DNA of 43,338 nucleotides from Angustibacter sp. Root456 (GCF_001426435.1 NZ_LMER01000002.1:89697-133034); one strand, 5' to 3'; positions 14,856-24,904 are shown, counted from the stretch's first letter. The notes: a model not told the origin generated them from the letters alone. Numbers and translations are program-made.

Positions 14856-16574
14856 GTGAGCGCCACGACGGAGCGGGACGGTGCGGCGCCGGGGTCGAGC
14901 GCAGCCTCGCGCGCGCGGTCGCTGCGCCGACGCGTCCCCCGGGCGATGGCGTGGGTCGTGCGGGCCGTCGCCCTGCTCTCCCTGGTGTCGTTGTTCAGCC
15001 GGTCCGGCGAGCAGCCCCACCACCGGCTGGGCGACGCGCTGCTCGACGGCACGACGATCGTGGTGGTGGTGGCCCTGGCGGCCGTGAGCCTGGTGCTGGC
15101 CCGGGCCCTGGCCCGCCGCAAGCGGCGCGCGTGGCGCGTCGTGCTCGGGATCGTCGCGGTCGCCGCCGTGCTCTACGCCCGGGCGCGGGCGTGGGAGGCG
15201 GCCGGCCTCAACCTCGCCGTGGCCGCGCTGCTGGTGTGGACCCGCGGTGAGTTCCGGGCCGAGTCCGAGCCGTCGTCGCGGTGGCTGGCGCTGCGGGCCG
15301 GGTTGCTCACCGCGGTGGTGTCGCTGCTCAGCGGGCTGGCCCTCACCGCCCGCACGGCTCCGGACGCCGACTCCTGGGTCGCCGTCCGCGAGACCGTGCG
15401 CGGCCTGTTCGGCTTCGTCCCCGACCTGCCCTACCGGCGGCCGGCTGCCGGTGACCTCACGAGCGTCGTCCTCACGGGCCTGGGCGTCGCCACGGTCGGC
15501 GTGGTGCTGCTCATCATGCTGTCGCCCCGGCGCAAGCCCGCAGTGCTCGAGCCCGACGACGAGCGCCGCCTGCGCGATCTGCTCGCGCGGCACGGGTGCC
15601 GCGACTCGCTCGGCTACTTCGCGCTGCGTCGCGACAAGTCGGTGGTCTTCTCGCCGAGTGGCAAGGCCGCCGTGGCCTACCGGGTCGTCGGAGGCGTGAC
15701 GCTCGCCTCTGGTGACCCCCTCGGCGACCCCGAGGCGTGGCCCGGGGCCATCGCCGCCTGGCTCGACGAGGCCGACCGCTTCGCCTGGACCCCGGGCGTG
15801 CTCGGCGCCAGCCAGGACGGCGCCACGGCGTTCGTGCGAGCCGGGCTCGACGCGCTCGAGATCGGCGACGAGGCCGTGCTCGACCTCACGACGTTCTCGC
15901 TCGAGGGCCGCGAGCGCCGGTCGGTGCGCCAGGCCGTCTCGCGCGTGCGCCGCGCCGGCTACACGTGCGAGGTCGGGCGCCAGCGCGACCTCAGCGCCGA
16001 CCAGCTGGCCGAGGTGGCCCAGGCGGCCGACGCGATGCGCGACGGCGACGTCGAGCGCGGGTTCTCGATGGCCCTGGGCCGGGTGGGTGACCCCGCCGAC
16101 GGCGACGTCGTCGTCGTGCGCGCCCGGGACGCCGACGGGCGGCTGGTGGCGGTGCTGTCGCTCGTGCCGTGGGGCGACGACGGCCTCTCGCTCGACCTCA
16201 TGCGCCGCTCGCAGGACAGCGAGAACGGCACGATGGAGTACCTCGTGACGGAGCTGGCGGCGCACGCGCGCGACCTCGGCGTGCGCCGGATGTCGCTCAA
16301 CTTCGCGGTGTTCCGCTCAGCGCTCGAGCGCGGCGGCCAGGTGGGCGCCGGCCCGGTGCTGCGGGCCTGGCGCTCGCTGCTGCTCTGGGCGTCGCGCTGG
16401 TGGCAGATCGAGTCGCTGTACCGGGCCAACGCCAAGTACCAGCCGGCGTGGGTGCCCCGCATGGTGTGCTTCGCGCGCCCCGCCGACCTGCCGCACGTCG
16501 CCGTGGCCGCGCTGCAGGCCGAGGCGTTCGTCGTGCGACCCTCGCTGTCGCGCTGGCTGCGCCCGCGCCGCTGA
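14856..16574 (+). CDS. Lysylphosphatidylglycerol-synthase-like membrane protein (DUF2156)
   Basis: 572 aa. N-terminal half (about 25-235) has five to six membrane helices; the cytoplasmic C-terminal half (about 240-560) is a DUF2156/MprF-type double GNAT fold with SLGYFALRRDKSVVFSPSG, YRVVGGVTLASGDPLGDP, SVRQAVSRVRRAGYTCEV, RGFSMALGRVGDP and MEYLVTELAAHARDLGVRRMSLNFAVFRS. The family transfers an aminoacyl group from aminoacyl-tRNA to phosphatidylglycerol, changing surface charge. It resembles the membrane/transferase part of mycobacterial LysX but has no lysyl-tRNA synthetase domain, so it would draw on the general aminoacyl-tRNA pool. The amino acid used is unknown. The GTG start is supported by a leaderless promoter at 14843-14848. 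Confidence 0.87.
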   Translation: MSATTERDGAAPGSSAASRARSLRRRVPRAMAWVVRAVALLSLVSLFSRSGEQPHHRLGDALLDGTTIVVVVALAAVSLVLARALARRKRRAWRVVLGIVAVAAVLYARARAWEAAGLNLAVAALLVWTRGEFRAESEPSSRWLALRAGLLTAVVSLLSGLALTARTAPDADSWVAVRETVRGLFGFVPDLPYRRPAAGDLTSVVLTGLGVATVGVVLLIMLSPRRKPAVLEPDDERRLRDLLARHGCRDSLGYFALRRDKSVVFSPSGKAAVAYRVVGGVTLASGDPLGDPEAWPGAIAAWLDEADRFAWTPGVLGASQDGATAFVRAGLDALEIGDEAVLDLTTFSLEGRERRSVRQAVSRVRRAGYTCEVGRQRDLSADQLAEVAQAADAMRDGDVERGFSMALGRVGDPADGDVVVVRARDADGRLVAVLSLVPWGDDGLSLDLMRRSQDSENGTMEYLVTELAAHARDLGVRRMSLNFAVFRSALERGGQVGAGPVLRAWRSLLLWASRWWQIESLYRANAKYQPAWVPRMVCFARPADLPHVAVAALQAEAFVVRPSLSRWLRPRR

Positions 16575-16603
16575 CCCGGCGCGTGGTCTGCGCTGCCGGC
16601 CGG

Positions 16604-16609
16604 TACGGT
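16604..16609 (+). promoter_or_regulatory. Leaderless-type -10 TACGGT
   Basis: TACGGT ends 7 nt before the ATG at 16617 of the Pip-like gene, in the 42-nt gap after the previous gene. It suggests an independent, leaderless transcript. Confidence 0.5.
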
Positions 16610-16616
16610 CGGGCGC

Positions 16617-17558
16617 ATGGCGACGACGGGTGACGCAGGCCGCGCGACGGTGACCGAGGGCTCGATGACCTGGACGCTGCCGGACGGCACCGAGGTCACG
16701 ACGTGGCACCGCACCGCCACGCCGGCCGAGCCCCGGGCGGGCGCGGCGCCGGTGGTCGTCGTGCACGGTGGCCCGGGCGCCACGCACGACTACCTGCTGG
16801 CGCTCGCCGACCTCGTGGGCGACGGGCGCACCGTGATCCACTACGACCAGGTCGGCAACGGCCGCAGCAGCCACCTGCCCGACGCCGACCCGGGGCTGTG
16901 GACCGTCGGGCTCTTCGTCGACGAGCTCGCCGCGCTCGTGCGCCACCTCGAGCTCGCCGACGGCTTCCACCTCGTCGGCCAGTCGTGGGGCGGCATGCTC
17001 GGGCCCGAGTTCGTGCTGGCCCACCCCGACGACGTCCGCTCGCTGTCGGTGCTCGACAGCCCGGCGTCCATCGAGCTGTGGCTCGCGGCGGCCGGGCGGC
17101 TGCGCGCGGCCCTGCCCGTGGCGGTGCAGGAGGCGCTGACCCGGCACGAGGACGCTGGCACCACCGACGACCCCGAGTACCACGAGGCCATGCAGGTGTT
17201 CTACGACCGGCACGTGTGCCGAGTGCTGCCCAACCCGCCGGAGGTCGCGGCGACGTTCGCGGCCCTGGACGCCGACCCGACGGTGTACCTGACCATGAAC
17301 GGCCCGTCGGAGTTCCACGTCGTGGGCTCGCTGGTCGGCTGGTCGGTGGTCGACCGGCTCGCTCAGCTGAGCGTGCCGACGCTCGTGGTGGCCGGTGAGC
17401 ACGACGAGGCCCAGCCGGAGACGTGGGCGCCGTTCGTCGAGCTCGTGCCCGACGTGCGCAGCCACGTGGTCGCCGGTGCCAGTCACATGCCGCACGTCGA
17501 GCAGCCGCAGGAGCTGCTGGACGTCGTCGGCGCGTTCCTACGCGAGCACGACGGCTGA
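16617..17558 (+). CDS. Proline-iminopeptidase-like alpha/beta hydrolase (S33)
   Basis: 313 aa. The oxyanion motif HGGPG (50-54), the nucleophile elbow GQSWGG (S123), an aspartate in VVAGEHDEAQPE and a histidine in AGASHMPHVEQP make a complete Ser-Asp-His triad. HGGPG together with YDQVGNGRS is characteristic of prolyl aminopeptidases, which remove N-terminal proline from peptides; related family members act on amino-acid amides or other esters, so substrate is not certain. No signal peptide. The start is fixed by a leaderless-type TACGGT. Its last 21 nt overlap the 3' end of the diguanylate cyclase gene on the other strand. Confidence 0.88.
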   Translation: MATTGDAGRATVTEGSMTWTLPDGTEVTTWHRTATPAEPRAGAAPVVVVHGGPGATHDYLLALADLVGDGRTVIHYDQVGNGRSSHLPDADPGLWTVGLFVDELAALVRHLELADGFHLVGQSWGGMLGPEFVLAHPDDVRSLSVLDSPASIELWLAAAGRLRAALPVAVQEALTRHEDAGTTDDPEYHEAMQVFYDRHVCRVLPNPPEVAATFAALDADPTVYLTMNGPSEFHVVGSLVGWSVVDRLAQLSVPTLVVAGEHDEAQPETWAPFVELVPDVRSHVVAGASHMPHVEQPQELLDVVGAFLREHDG

Positions 17559-18407
17559 GGCCACCTGCGCCCGCCGGCGCTGCTTCTCCCCGTACATCGC
17601 GCGGTCGGCCAGCCACCAGCTGCGCACGAGGCCGCCGTGGGGCTCGTACGGCGCCCACCCGATCGACGCCGCCACGCCCGCGGCGTCCAGGGCCTCGCGC
17701 ATCCGCTCGACCAACCGCCGGACGGCGGCCACACCGCAGGCCGCTGACCCCTCGACCAGGACGCCGAACTCGTCGCCGCCCAGGCGGGCCACCAGGTCGC
17801 CCTCGCGGCAGGCGGCCGACAGCGTCACCGCGGCGAGCTGGAGGTACTCGTCACCGGCCACGTGGCCTTGCTCGTCGTTGACCTCCTTCAGCCGGTCGAG
17901 GTCGACGACGATGACGGCCGGCGCGGCGTCGACGTCCGGGTAGCTCGGCTCGGCCTCGAGCACCTGGGTCCACCCGCGGCGGTTGAGCAGGCCGGTGAGC
18001 TCGTCGCTCAGCGCCTGCTCGTGCAGCACCTGCGAGCGTCGGGCGCTCGCGACGCGGGCGAGGTCGCTCTCCAGGATCGTGGCGAGCAGGTCGGCCAGCA
18101 GGTCGAGCGGGGCCTGACCGGCGTGCGCGTCGCCGGACGGCAGGCCGAGGGCCCACAGCCCTCCGAACTCCTCGCCGTCGCGTCCGACCAGGCGGTGGGC
18201 GAGCACCGCGCCCTCCCCGGGCGTCAGGACGTCTCCCACCCGCGCGCGAGCCGGGCGGCCGCTGACTGCGAGCACCGCGTGGCCGCCGCGGACGACCTGG
18301 CTCGCGGCCCAGCCGGCGTCCGGCCGCGCAGCGGCGAGATGGTCGAGGACCTTCTGGGCGCTGGTGAGGAACTCGCCTGGCGCAGCCGTGCTGTGGGTCG
18401 TCGCCAC
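17538..18407 (-). CDS. Soluble diguanylate cyclase (GGDEF) with RxxD I-site
   Basis: 289 aa from the GTG at 18407, which has AAGGGG at 6 nt; an in-frame ATG at 18479 would add 24 residues with a poor upstream site. N-terminal 125 residues look like a divergent GAF sensor (LTSAQKVLDHLAAARPDAGWAASQVV). The GGDEF domain follows: DELTGLLNRRGW, VIVVDLDRLKEVND, and an intact GGDEF near residue 211. The inhibitory site REGD lies exactly five residues before GGDEF, so product feedback is expected, unlike the GGDEF-EAL protein at 7096-9426. It makes c-di-GMP from two GTP in the cytoplasm. No transmembrane segment is seen. Confidence 0.9.
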   Translation of the reverse strand: MATTHSTAAPGEFLTSAQKVLDHLAAARPDAGWAASQVVRGGHAVLAVSGRPARARVGDVLTPGEGAVLAHRLVGRDGEEFGGLWALGLPSGDAHAGQAPLDLLADLLATILESDLARVASARRSQVLHEQALSDELTGLLNRRGWTQVLEAEPSYPDVDAAPAVIVVDLDRLKEVNDEQGHVAGDEYLQLAAVTLSAACREGDLVARLGGDEFGVLVEGSAACGVAAVRRLVERMREALDAAGVAASIGWAPYEPHGGLVRSWWLADRAMYGEKQRRRAQVASAVVLA

Positions 18408-18446
18408 GTCAGCCCCTTGCTCTGGTCCGGCCCCGGTGGTCTGCGC

Positions 18447-18459
18447 GACACACTGTGTC
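18447..18459. promoter_or_regulatory. 13-bp palindrome upstream of diguanylate cyclase
   Basis: GACACACTGTGTC is a perfect 13-bp palindrome, 40 bp before the cyclase GTG. On the minus strand TTGCAT (18474-18479) and CACAGT (18452-18457) make a plausible -35/-10 pair with a 16-nt spacer, so the palindrome would cover the -10. Candidate operator; regulator unknown. Confidence 0.45.
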
Positions 18460-18512
18460 AGTTTCGTCACGCCATGCAACTGGAGGCGGCGGCTGACGCG
18501 GTGCAGGCGGCG

Positions 18513-19457
18513 TCAGGTACCGGCGAGCCGTTCGACGACGGGCCCGAGCTGGTCGAGGTCACCGACGAGCACCGACGAGATCCCGAGGCGCTCGCGCAGC
18601 TCGAGCAGCTTCTCGACGATCCGCTCGGTCGAGCCGATGAACAGGTGAGGCGAGTCGATCACCTCGTCGGCTGTCAGCTCGACGCCAGTGCGCTCACGCA
18701 GGGCGGCCGCCGCCCGAGCGACCTCGCCGTGCAGGTCGTCGGTGACGGTGACCGGCCACGACGACGGGTAGACGTTGAAGGTCAGGTCGTCGAAGCGCGC
18801 ACCGGCGGCCTCGCGCACCCAGCCGATCTTCTCCTCGGTGGCGGCCCACGTGAGGGAGCGCGCGTCGAGCCTGCCTGCGCGCAGGATCCGCGGGGCCAGG
18901 CCGACCGTCTGGGCCTCACGGGCCGCCAGCTCGAGGGTCGTGCGCCCACCGCCGCCGATGAAGAAGGGCGGGTGCGGCTGCTGCACCGGCTTGGGCTGCG
19001 CGTCGTAACCGGTGATCGTGTAGTGCTGCCCGGCGAACGAGAAGGGGCCGGGCGCGAAGCAGCCCTTGAGCACCTGCACGGCCTCGGCGAGGCGCGCCTG
19101 ACGCACCCCGATGGGGTCGAAGGTCAGCCCGATCGCGGCGTACTCCGGCTCGTTCCACCCCGCACCGATGGCGACGTCGAGACGTCCCTGCGAGAGGACG
19201 TCGAGCGTGGCGAGCTCCTGAGCCAGGACGGCAGGATGGCGCAGGTCGTTGTTGTGCACGAAAGCGCTGATCCGCAGTCGCTCGGTGAGGGCGGCGACGG
19301 TGGCGAGGTACGGCACCGGGGCCGGCTGCGCGACGAGGTGGTCGGGCAGCACGAACGTCGTGATGCCGAGGTCCTCGGCGGCGCGCGCCCGCTCACCCAG
19401 GGCGCGCGCGCTCGTGACGTCGGCGGCGTCGGCCAGGAAGGTGAACGGCTTCGTCAT
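18513..19457 (-). CDS. LLM-class F420-dependent oxidoreductase (TIGR03621-like)
   Basis: 314 aa, luciferase-like monooxygenase TIM barrel. Start ATG 19457, 7 nt after the stop of the class I fumarase gene, giving MTKPFTFLADAADVTSARALGERARAAEDLG. Conserved blocks are LPDHLVAQPAPVPYLATVAALTERLRI, HPAVLAQELATLDVLSQGRLDVAIGAGWNEPEYAAIG, and PHPPFFIGGGGRTTLELAAREA. In actinobacteria these proteins usually use cofactor F420 (sometimes FMN); cofactor and substrate cannot be read from sequence alone. The very short distance suggests co-transcription with the fumarase. Confidence 0.88.
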   Translation of the reverse strand: MTKPFTFLADAADVTSARALGERARAAEDLGITTFVLPDHLVAQPAPVPYLATVAALTERLRISAFVHNNDLRHPAVLAQELATLDVLSQGRLDVAIGAGWNEPEYAAIGLTFDPIGVRQARLAEAVQVLKGCFAPGPFSFAGQHYTITGYDAQPKPVQQPHPPFFIGGGGRTTLELAAREAQTVGLAPRILRAGRLDARSLTWAATEEKIGWVREAAGARFDDLTFNVYPSSWPVTVTDDLHGEVARAAAALRERTGVELTADEVIDSPHLFIGSTERIVEKLLELRERLGISSVLVGDLDQLGPVVERLAGT

Positions 19458-19464
19458 CCGCCGA

Positions 19465-21183
<1,719 letters not shown>

Positions 21184-21254
21184 GGTGAACCTCGGCGACG
21201 AAGGGGAGGGGCCTCACCAGGTTACCGAGCGCGTTCTGGGGTTCACTGGGGCCG

Positions 21255-21758
21255 GTGACCACTCGGCTGCTGCTGCTCGCTGACACCCACGTGCCGAAGC
21301 GCGCGCGTGACCTGCCCGCCCAGGTGTGGAGCGAGGTCGAGCGCGCCGACGTCGTCGTGCACGCCGGTGACTGGGTCGACGTGCGGTTGCTGGACGCCGT
21401 GCAGGCTCGGGCCAGGCGACTGGTGGCGGTGTGGGGCAACAACGACCACGGTTCGCTGCGCGAGCGGCTCACCGAGGTGGCTCGCGTAGAGGTCGACGGC
21501 GTGCGCTTCGCCGTGGTGCACGAGACGGGACCCGCAGCGGGTCGCGAACGCCGGTGCGCCGAGCGGTTCCCAGGCGACGACGTGCTGGTGTTCGGGCACA
21601 GCCACATCCCGTGGGACAGCACGACCGACTCCGGGCTGCGGCTGCTCAACCCCGGCTCACCCACTGACCGGCGCCGTCAGCCGCACTGCACGTACCTGAC
21701 GGTCGCGGTGAGCGACGGCCGGTTGCACGACCTGACGCTGCACCGCGTGGCGCGCTAG
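21255..21758 (+). CDS. Small metallophosphoesterase (YfcE/MJ0936-like)
   Basis: 167 aa from a GTG at 21255, divergent from the class I fumarase. Calcineurin-like motifs are present in order: LLLADTHVPKR (DxH), VVHAGDWVD (GDxxD-like), VWGNND (GNND), VHETG and VFGHSH (GHxH), then LLNPGSP. These supply a two-metal site for phosphodiester hydrolysis; relatives act on model cyclic phosphodiesters, physiological substrate unknown. The last codon overlaps the stop of the PfkB gene on the opposite strand: both genes end on the shared palindrome CTAG (21755-21758). Confidence 0.9.
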   Translation: MTTRLLLLADTHVPKRARDLPAQVWSEVERADVVVHAGDWVDVRLLDAVQARARRLVAVWGNNDHGSLRERLTEVARVEVDGVRFAVVHETGPAAGRERRCAERFPGDDVLVFGHSHIPWDSTTDSGLRLLNPGSPTDRRRQPHCTYLTVAVSDGRLHDLTLHRVAR

Positions 21759-22687
21759 GGAAGCTCGGCGCGGGTGGGCGGGTTCGAGCCGGCGCGCGAG
21801 CAGGTGATCGCGGACGTCGTCACCGCGCGCTCGAGGGCCGGCCGGACGTCGTCCGGTGAGCTGGCCCGCAGCGAGTCACGACGGCCGTGACCCAGCAGCC
21901 CGGCGTCCACCAGCCCCGAGAGCAGCCCGGACATGAACGAGTCACCGGCGCCGACGGTGTCGACCACCTGCACCCGTTGCGGCGCAACGCGGATCGGCGC
22001 ATCCGGCGCGTTGCGGTGCCACGTGATCGCACCCTCGCCGCCGAGGGTCACCACCACGAGCGAGGGCCCGAGGTCGAGCCACAGCCGACCCACCTGCTCG
22101 ACGGTGTGCGCCGAGTACAGCCAGGCGACGTCCTCCTCGCTGGCCTTCACGACGTCGGACGCGGCGACGAGCGCCTCGACGGCTGGCCGCTCGTCGTCCG
22201 CGGAGCCGATGACCGCCGGGCGCAGGTTCGGGTCGTACGACGTCGTGGCGCCCTGCGCGCGGGCACCGTGCAGGGCGACGCTCACGGCGGCCGAACCCGG
22301 CATGAGGGCCGCGGCGATCGAGCCAGTGTGCACGTGGCCGGCGTCGGTGACGTCGACGGGCAGGAGGTCCCAGACGAGGTCGAACTCGTAGGTGGCCGAG
22401 CCGGTGGCGTCCAGGCGGGCGGTGGCGGTCGACGTCCGGGCCGCGGACGCCGACCCCTCGATCAGCCGGACGCCGTCCTCGGCCAGCCGCGCCCGCACCA
22501 GGTCGCCGTCGGCGTCGCGACCGAGGCACGTGGCCAGGGCGACGTCGTGGCCGAGGCGGCCCAGGCCGATCGCGACGTTGGCCGGGCTGCCGCCCACGTG
22601 GCGCTCGACGCGCTCGGCGCCGTCGAGGCCCTCGCGGACCACGACGTCGACCAGCGACTCGCCCACGACGAGCACGGGTGCCGTCAT
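21755..22687 (-). CDS. PfkB-family sugar kinase (fructokinase-like)
   Basis: 310 aa. The N-terminal motif GGSPANVAIGLGRLG and the C-terminal ATP/anion-hole motif VDTVGAGDSFMSG define the ribokinase/PfkB family. TSYDPNLRPAV is common in fructokinases, which phosphorylate fructose to fructose-6-phosphate, but other sugars are possible. Only 1 nt separates the glpX stop from this ATG (22687), so it is translated right after the FBPase, whose product is also fructose-6-phosphate. The pair would feed hexose phosphate. It converges with the metallophosphoesterase, sharing CTAG as stop. Confidence 0.9.
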   Translation of the reverse strand: MTAPVLVVGESLVDVVVREGLDGAERVERHVGGSPANVAIGLGRLGHDVALATCLGRDADGDLVRARLAEDGVRLIEGSASAARTSTATARLDATGSATYEFDLVWDLLPVDVTDAGHVHTGSIAAALMPGSAAVSVALHGARAQGATTSYDPNLRPAVIGSADDERPAVEALVAASDVVKASEEDVAWLYSAHTVEQVGRLWLDLGPSLVVVTLGGEGAITWHRNAPDAPIRVAPQRVQVVDTVGAGDSFMSGLLSGLVDAGLLGHGRRDSLRASSPDDVRPALERAVTTSAITCSRAGSNPPTRAELP

Positions 22688-22688
22688 G

Positions 22689-23735
22689 TCAGCGACCGTG
22701 CTCGAAGTCCACGGCGCTGTACGCCTTGAGCTTGCCGAGTCGGTGGTGGCTCTCGATGACGCGGATCGTGCCGCTCTTGGAGCGCATCACGAGCGAGTGC
22801 GTCGTGGCTCCGCCCGCGCGGTACCGGACGCCGCGCAGCAGCTCGCCGTCGGTGATGCCGGTGGCGACGAAGAACACGTTCTCGCCGCTCACGAGGTCGC
22901 CGGTGTGCAGCACCCGCCCGAGCTCGTCGCCCGAGGCCGCCATCTTGGACTTCTCGGCGTCGTCGCGGGGCCACAACCGGCCCTGGATGGTGCCGCCGAG
23001 GCACGTGATCGCGCAGGCCGCGATGATGCCCTCGGGCGTCCCGCCGATGCCGAGCAGCAGGTCGACGCCGGTGTCGGGCCGCGCCGCCATGATCGCGCCC
23101 GCGACGTCGCCGTCGGAGATGAGGCGGATGCGGGCGCCGGTGGCCCGCACCTCCTCGATGATCTGCGCGTGCCGCGGCCGGTCGAGGATCACGACCGTGA
23201 CGTCCTCGGGCGTCTCGTTCTTCGCCTGGGCGACCCGGTCGATGTTCTCGGCCACCGACAGCGTGATGTCGACGGCGTCCGCGGCCTCCGGGCCGGTGAC
23301 GAGCTTCTCCATGTAGAACACCGCGGAGGGGTCGTACATCGAGCCGCGCTCGGCCACGGCCATCACCGCGACGGCGTTGGGCTGGCCGTTCGCGCACAGG
23401 CTGGTGCCGTCGATCGGGTCGACCGCGACGTCGCACTCGGGGCCGGACCCGTCGCCGACCTGCTCGCCGTTGAAGAGCATGGGCGCGTTGTCCTTCTCGC
23501 CCTCGCCGATCACCACGACGCCGTTCATCGACACCGTGCCGATCAGGGCGCGCATGGCGCCGACCGCCGCGCCGTCCGCGCCGTTCTTGTCGCCCCGGCC
23601 GACCCAGCGGCCGCCGGCCATCGCCGCAGCCTCGGTGACGCGCACCAGCTCCAGCGCCAGGTTGCGGTCGGGGTGCTCCGGCGTCACCTGCAGGGCCTGC
23701 GGCAGCTCGGCGGACTCGGTGCGGTCGTCGGGCAT
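22689..23735 (-). CDS. glpX: Class II fructose-1,6-bisphosphatase
   Basis: 348 aa, starting at ATG 23735 with GAGGAG 5 nt upstream; an open frame beyond it runs over a repeat tract and is not used. GlpX signatures: [39 protein letters not shown] (metal-binding DPxDGT), SDGDVAGAI and [12 protein letters not shown]. It removes the 1-phosphate of fructose-1,6-bisphosphate in gluconeogenesis; in mycobacteria GlpX is the main such enzyme. Followed at once by the PfkB kinase. The promoter region carries three tandem 11-bp repeats (23750-23782). Confidence 0.96.
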   Translation of the reverse strand: MPDDRTESAELPQALQVTPEHPDRNLALELVRVTEAAAMAGGRWVGRGDKNGADGAAVGAMRALIGTVSMNGVVVIGEGEKDNAPMLFNGEQVGDGSGPECDVAVDPIDGTSLCANGQPNAVAVMAVAERGSMYDPSAVFYMEKLVTGPEAADAVDITLSVAENIDRVAQAKNETPEDVTVVILDRPRHAQIIEEVRATGARIRLISDGDVAGAIMAARPDTGVDLLLGIGGTPEGIIAACAITCLGGTIQGRLWPRDDAEKSKMAASGDELGRVLHTGDLVSGENVFFVATGITDGELLRGVRYRAGGATTHSLVMRSKSGTIRVIESHHRLGKLKAYSAVDFEHGR

Positions 23736-23749
23736 GGTTCTCCTCGCGT

Positions 23750-23782
23750 CGGTCGGGCGTCGGTCGGGCGTCGGTCGGGCGG
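23750..23782. repeat. Three tandem 11-bp repeats upstream of glpX
   Basis: CGGTCGGGCGT at 23750-23760 and 23761-23771, and CGGTCGGGCGG at 23772-23782. The block lies 15-47 bp before the glpX ATG. One repeat per helical turn would put any bound protein on one face of the DNA; slipped-strand expansion is the other explanation. Confidence 0.85.
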
Positions 23783-23879
23783 GGGCCGCCCCCCGGGAGA
23801 GCGCGCACGCCGATGCTAGCGGCCGGGGGTGATCGCGCCCCCCGTCACGAAGCCGGCGGCGATCGGCGACCATAGGAGC

Positions 23880-24494
23880 GTGAGCAGCGAGCCCGGTGCC
23901 GTGGACGGTCAGCCGACGGTGCGACCCGACGACGAGCTCGAGCGCGCCCGCGAGCTGGCCGCAGTGCGGCGGGCCCGGCGCGCTCGCGCCCCGTGGACCT
24001 CGATGGTGCTGTCGCTCGCCGTCGTGCTGGCCATCGTCGTGGTGCTGGTGCTCATGGTGCCGCGGGTCAACGGCGTCACCCAGCCGCCGGTCGACGTCGG
24101 GCTGGGGGCGCGCGTGGCCGCCACGAAGGTGGAGTTCACGCCCTCGGTGCCCACCGGACTGCCCCAGGGCTGGCGGGCGACGAGCGTGCGCACCACGCGT
24201 TCGACGGCCGACGTCATCACCTGGCACGCCGGCTACCAGAGCCCGAGCAACCAGTACGCCGCCGTCGAGCAGGGTCAGGACGCACCCCGGGCCTGGGTGG
24301 CGCAGCAGACCAACCACGGTCGGGCTGACGGCACCCAGCAGGTGGCGGGCCAGACGTGGCAGCGCTACTCCGGCGGACGCAACGTCCAGAACAGCCTGGT
24401 GCTCACCAGCGGCAAGGTCACCACGATCGTCACCGGCACCGCGTCGTTCGACGAGCTCGCGGTGCTGGCGGCCAGCCTGCGCCCGGCTCCCTGA
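23880..24494 (+). CDS. DUF4245 membrane-anchored protein
   Basis: 204 aa from the GTG at 23880. Cytoplasmic tail with Arg/Ala-rich helix ([20 protein letters not shown]), one membrane helix (about 41-61, [20 protein letters not shown]), then an outside domain with [35 protein letters not shown] and [19 protein letters not shown], typical of DUF4245. Function unknown. In mycobacteria the same protein family sits between glpX and xseB, as here, which supports the call. The gene converges with xseB and is followed by degenerate repeats. Confidence 0.88.
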   Translation: MSSEPGAVDGQPTVRPDDELERARELAAVRRARRARAPWTSMVLSLAVVLAIVVVLVLMVPRVNGVTQPPVDVGLGARVAATKVEFTPSVPTGLPQGWRATSVRTTRSTADVITWHAGYQSPSNQYAAVEQGQDAPRAWVAQQTNHGRADGTQQVAGQTWQRYSGGRNVQNSLVLTSGKVTTIVTGTASFDELAVLAASLRPAP

Positions 24495-24516
24495 CGCTCA
24501 GCCCCCACCCCCCGCG

Positions 24517-24629
24517 CCCTCTCGTGGGTTGACCGCGGGGGCCCTCCCGTGGGTTGACCGCGGGGGCACCCTGTCGCCATAGGTTGGCAGCTGGGGCACC
24601 CAGTCGCCACGAGTTGTGGCAGGAGAACG
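24517..24629. repeat. Degenerate 25-33-nt tandem repeats between DUF4245 and xseB
   Basis: Two 25-nt units (24517-24541, 24542-24566) differ at one base and share CGTGGGTTGACCGCGGGGG. Two longer units follow (24567-24596, 24597-24629), sharing CACCCwGTCGCCA before a GTTG. All four contain a GTTG core, so the block looks like four diverged copies of one element. It ends 15 nt before the xseB stop codon. Not protein-coding in any convincing frame. Confidence 0.75.
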
Positions 24630-24643
24630 CCCCAGTACGCGCG

Positions 24644-24898
24644 CTACTCGGACTCGGACTGGGACTCGGAGTCAGACTCGGAGTCGCGCGCGCGGTCGAG
24701 GCGGGCGCGGGCGCCGTCGAGCCAGCGCTGGCAGCGGTCGGCCAGGGCCTCGCCGCGCTCCCACAGGGCGAGCGACTCCTCCAGGCTCGTGCCGCCTGCC
24801 TCGAGGCGCCGGACGACGTCGAGCAGCTCGTCGCGGGCCTGCTCGTAGCTGAGCTCGTCGAGCGGGTCGTCGGCGGGCTTCTTCTTCGCGGCTGGCAC
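24644..24898 (-). CDS. xseB: Exodeoxyribonuclease VII small subunit
   Basis: 84 aa, normal size. [54 protein letters not shown] is the standard XseB helical hairpin, which binds XseA to form the exonuclease that degrades single-stranded DNA to short oligonucleotides. Starts at GTG 24898 with TAGGGT 6 nt upstream, so it has its own leaderless promoter. Odd: the last 14 residues ([14 protein letters not shown]) are an acidic Ser/Asp/Glu run encoded by near-repeats of GACTCG. It is separated from xseA by about 1.77 kb, although the two genes usually abut. Confidence 0.9.
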   Translation of the reverse strand: MPAAKKKPADDPLDELSYEQARDELLDVVRRLEAGGTSLEESLALWERGEALADRCQRWLDGARARLDRARDSESDSESQSESE

Positions 24899-24904
24899 GT
24901 CGGC

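Noticed and set aside
14130-16265. 711-codon minus-strand frame opposite the lysyl-PG-synthase-like gene
   Set aside because: Low-complexity Arg/Gly/His translation with no domain; antisense shadow.
24365-24610. Small minus-strand frame with repeated peptide across the GTTG repeats
   Set aside because: It overlaps the end of DUF4245 and only reflects the nucleotide repeat; no ribosome-binding site.
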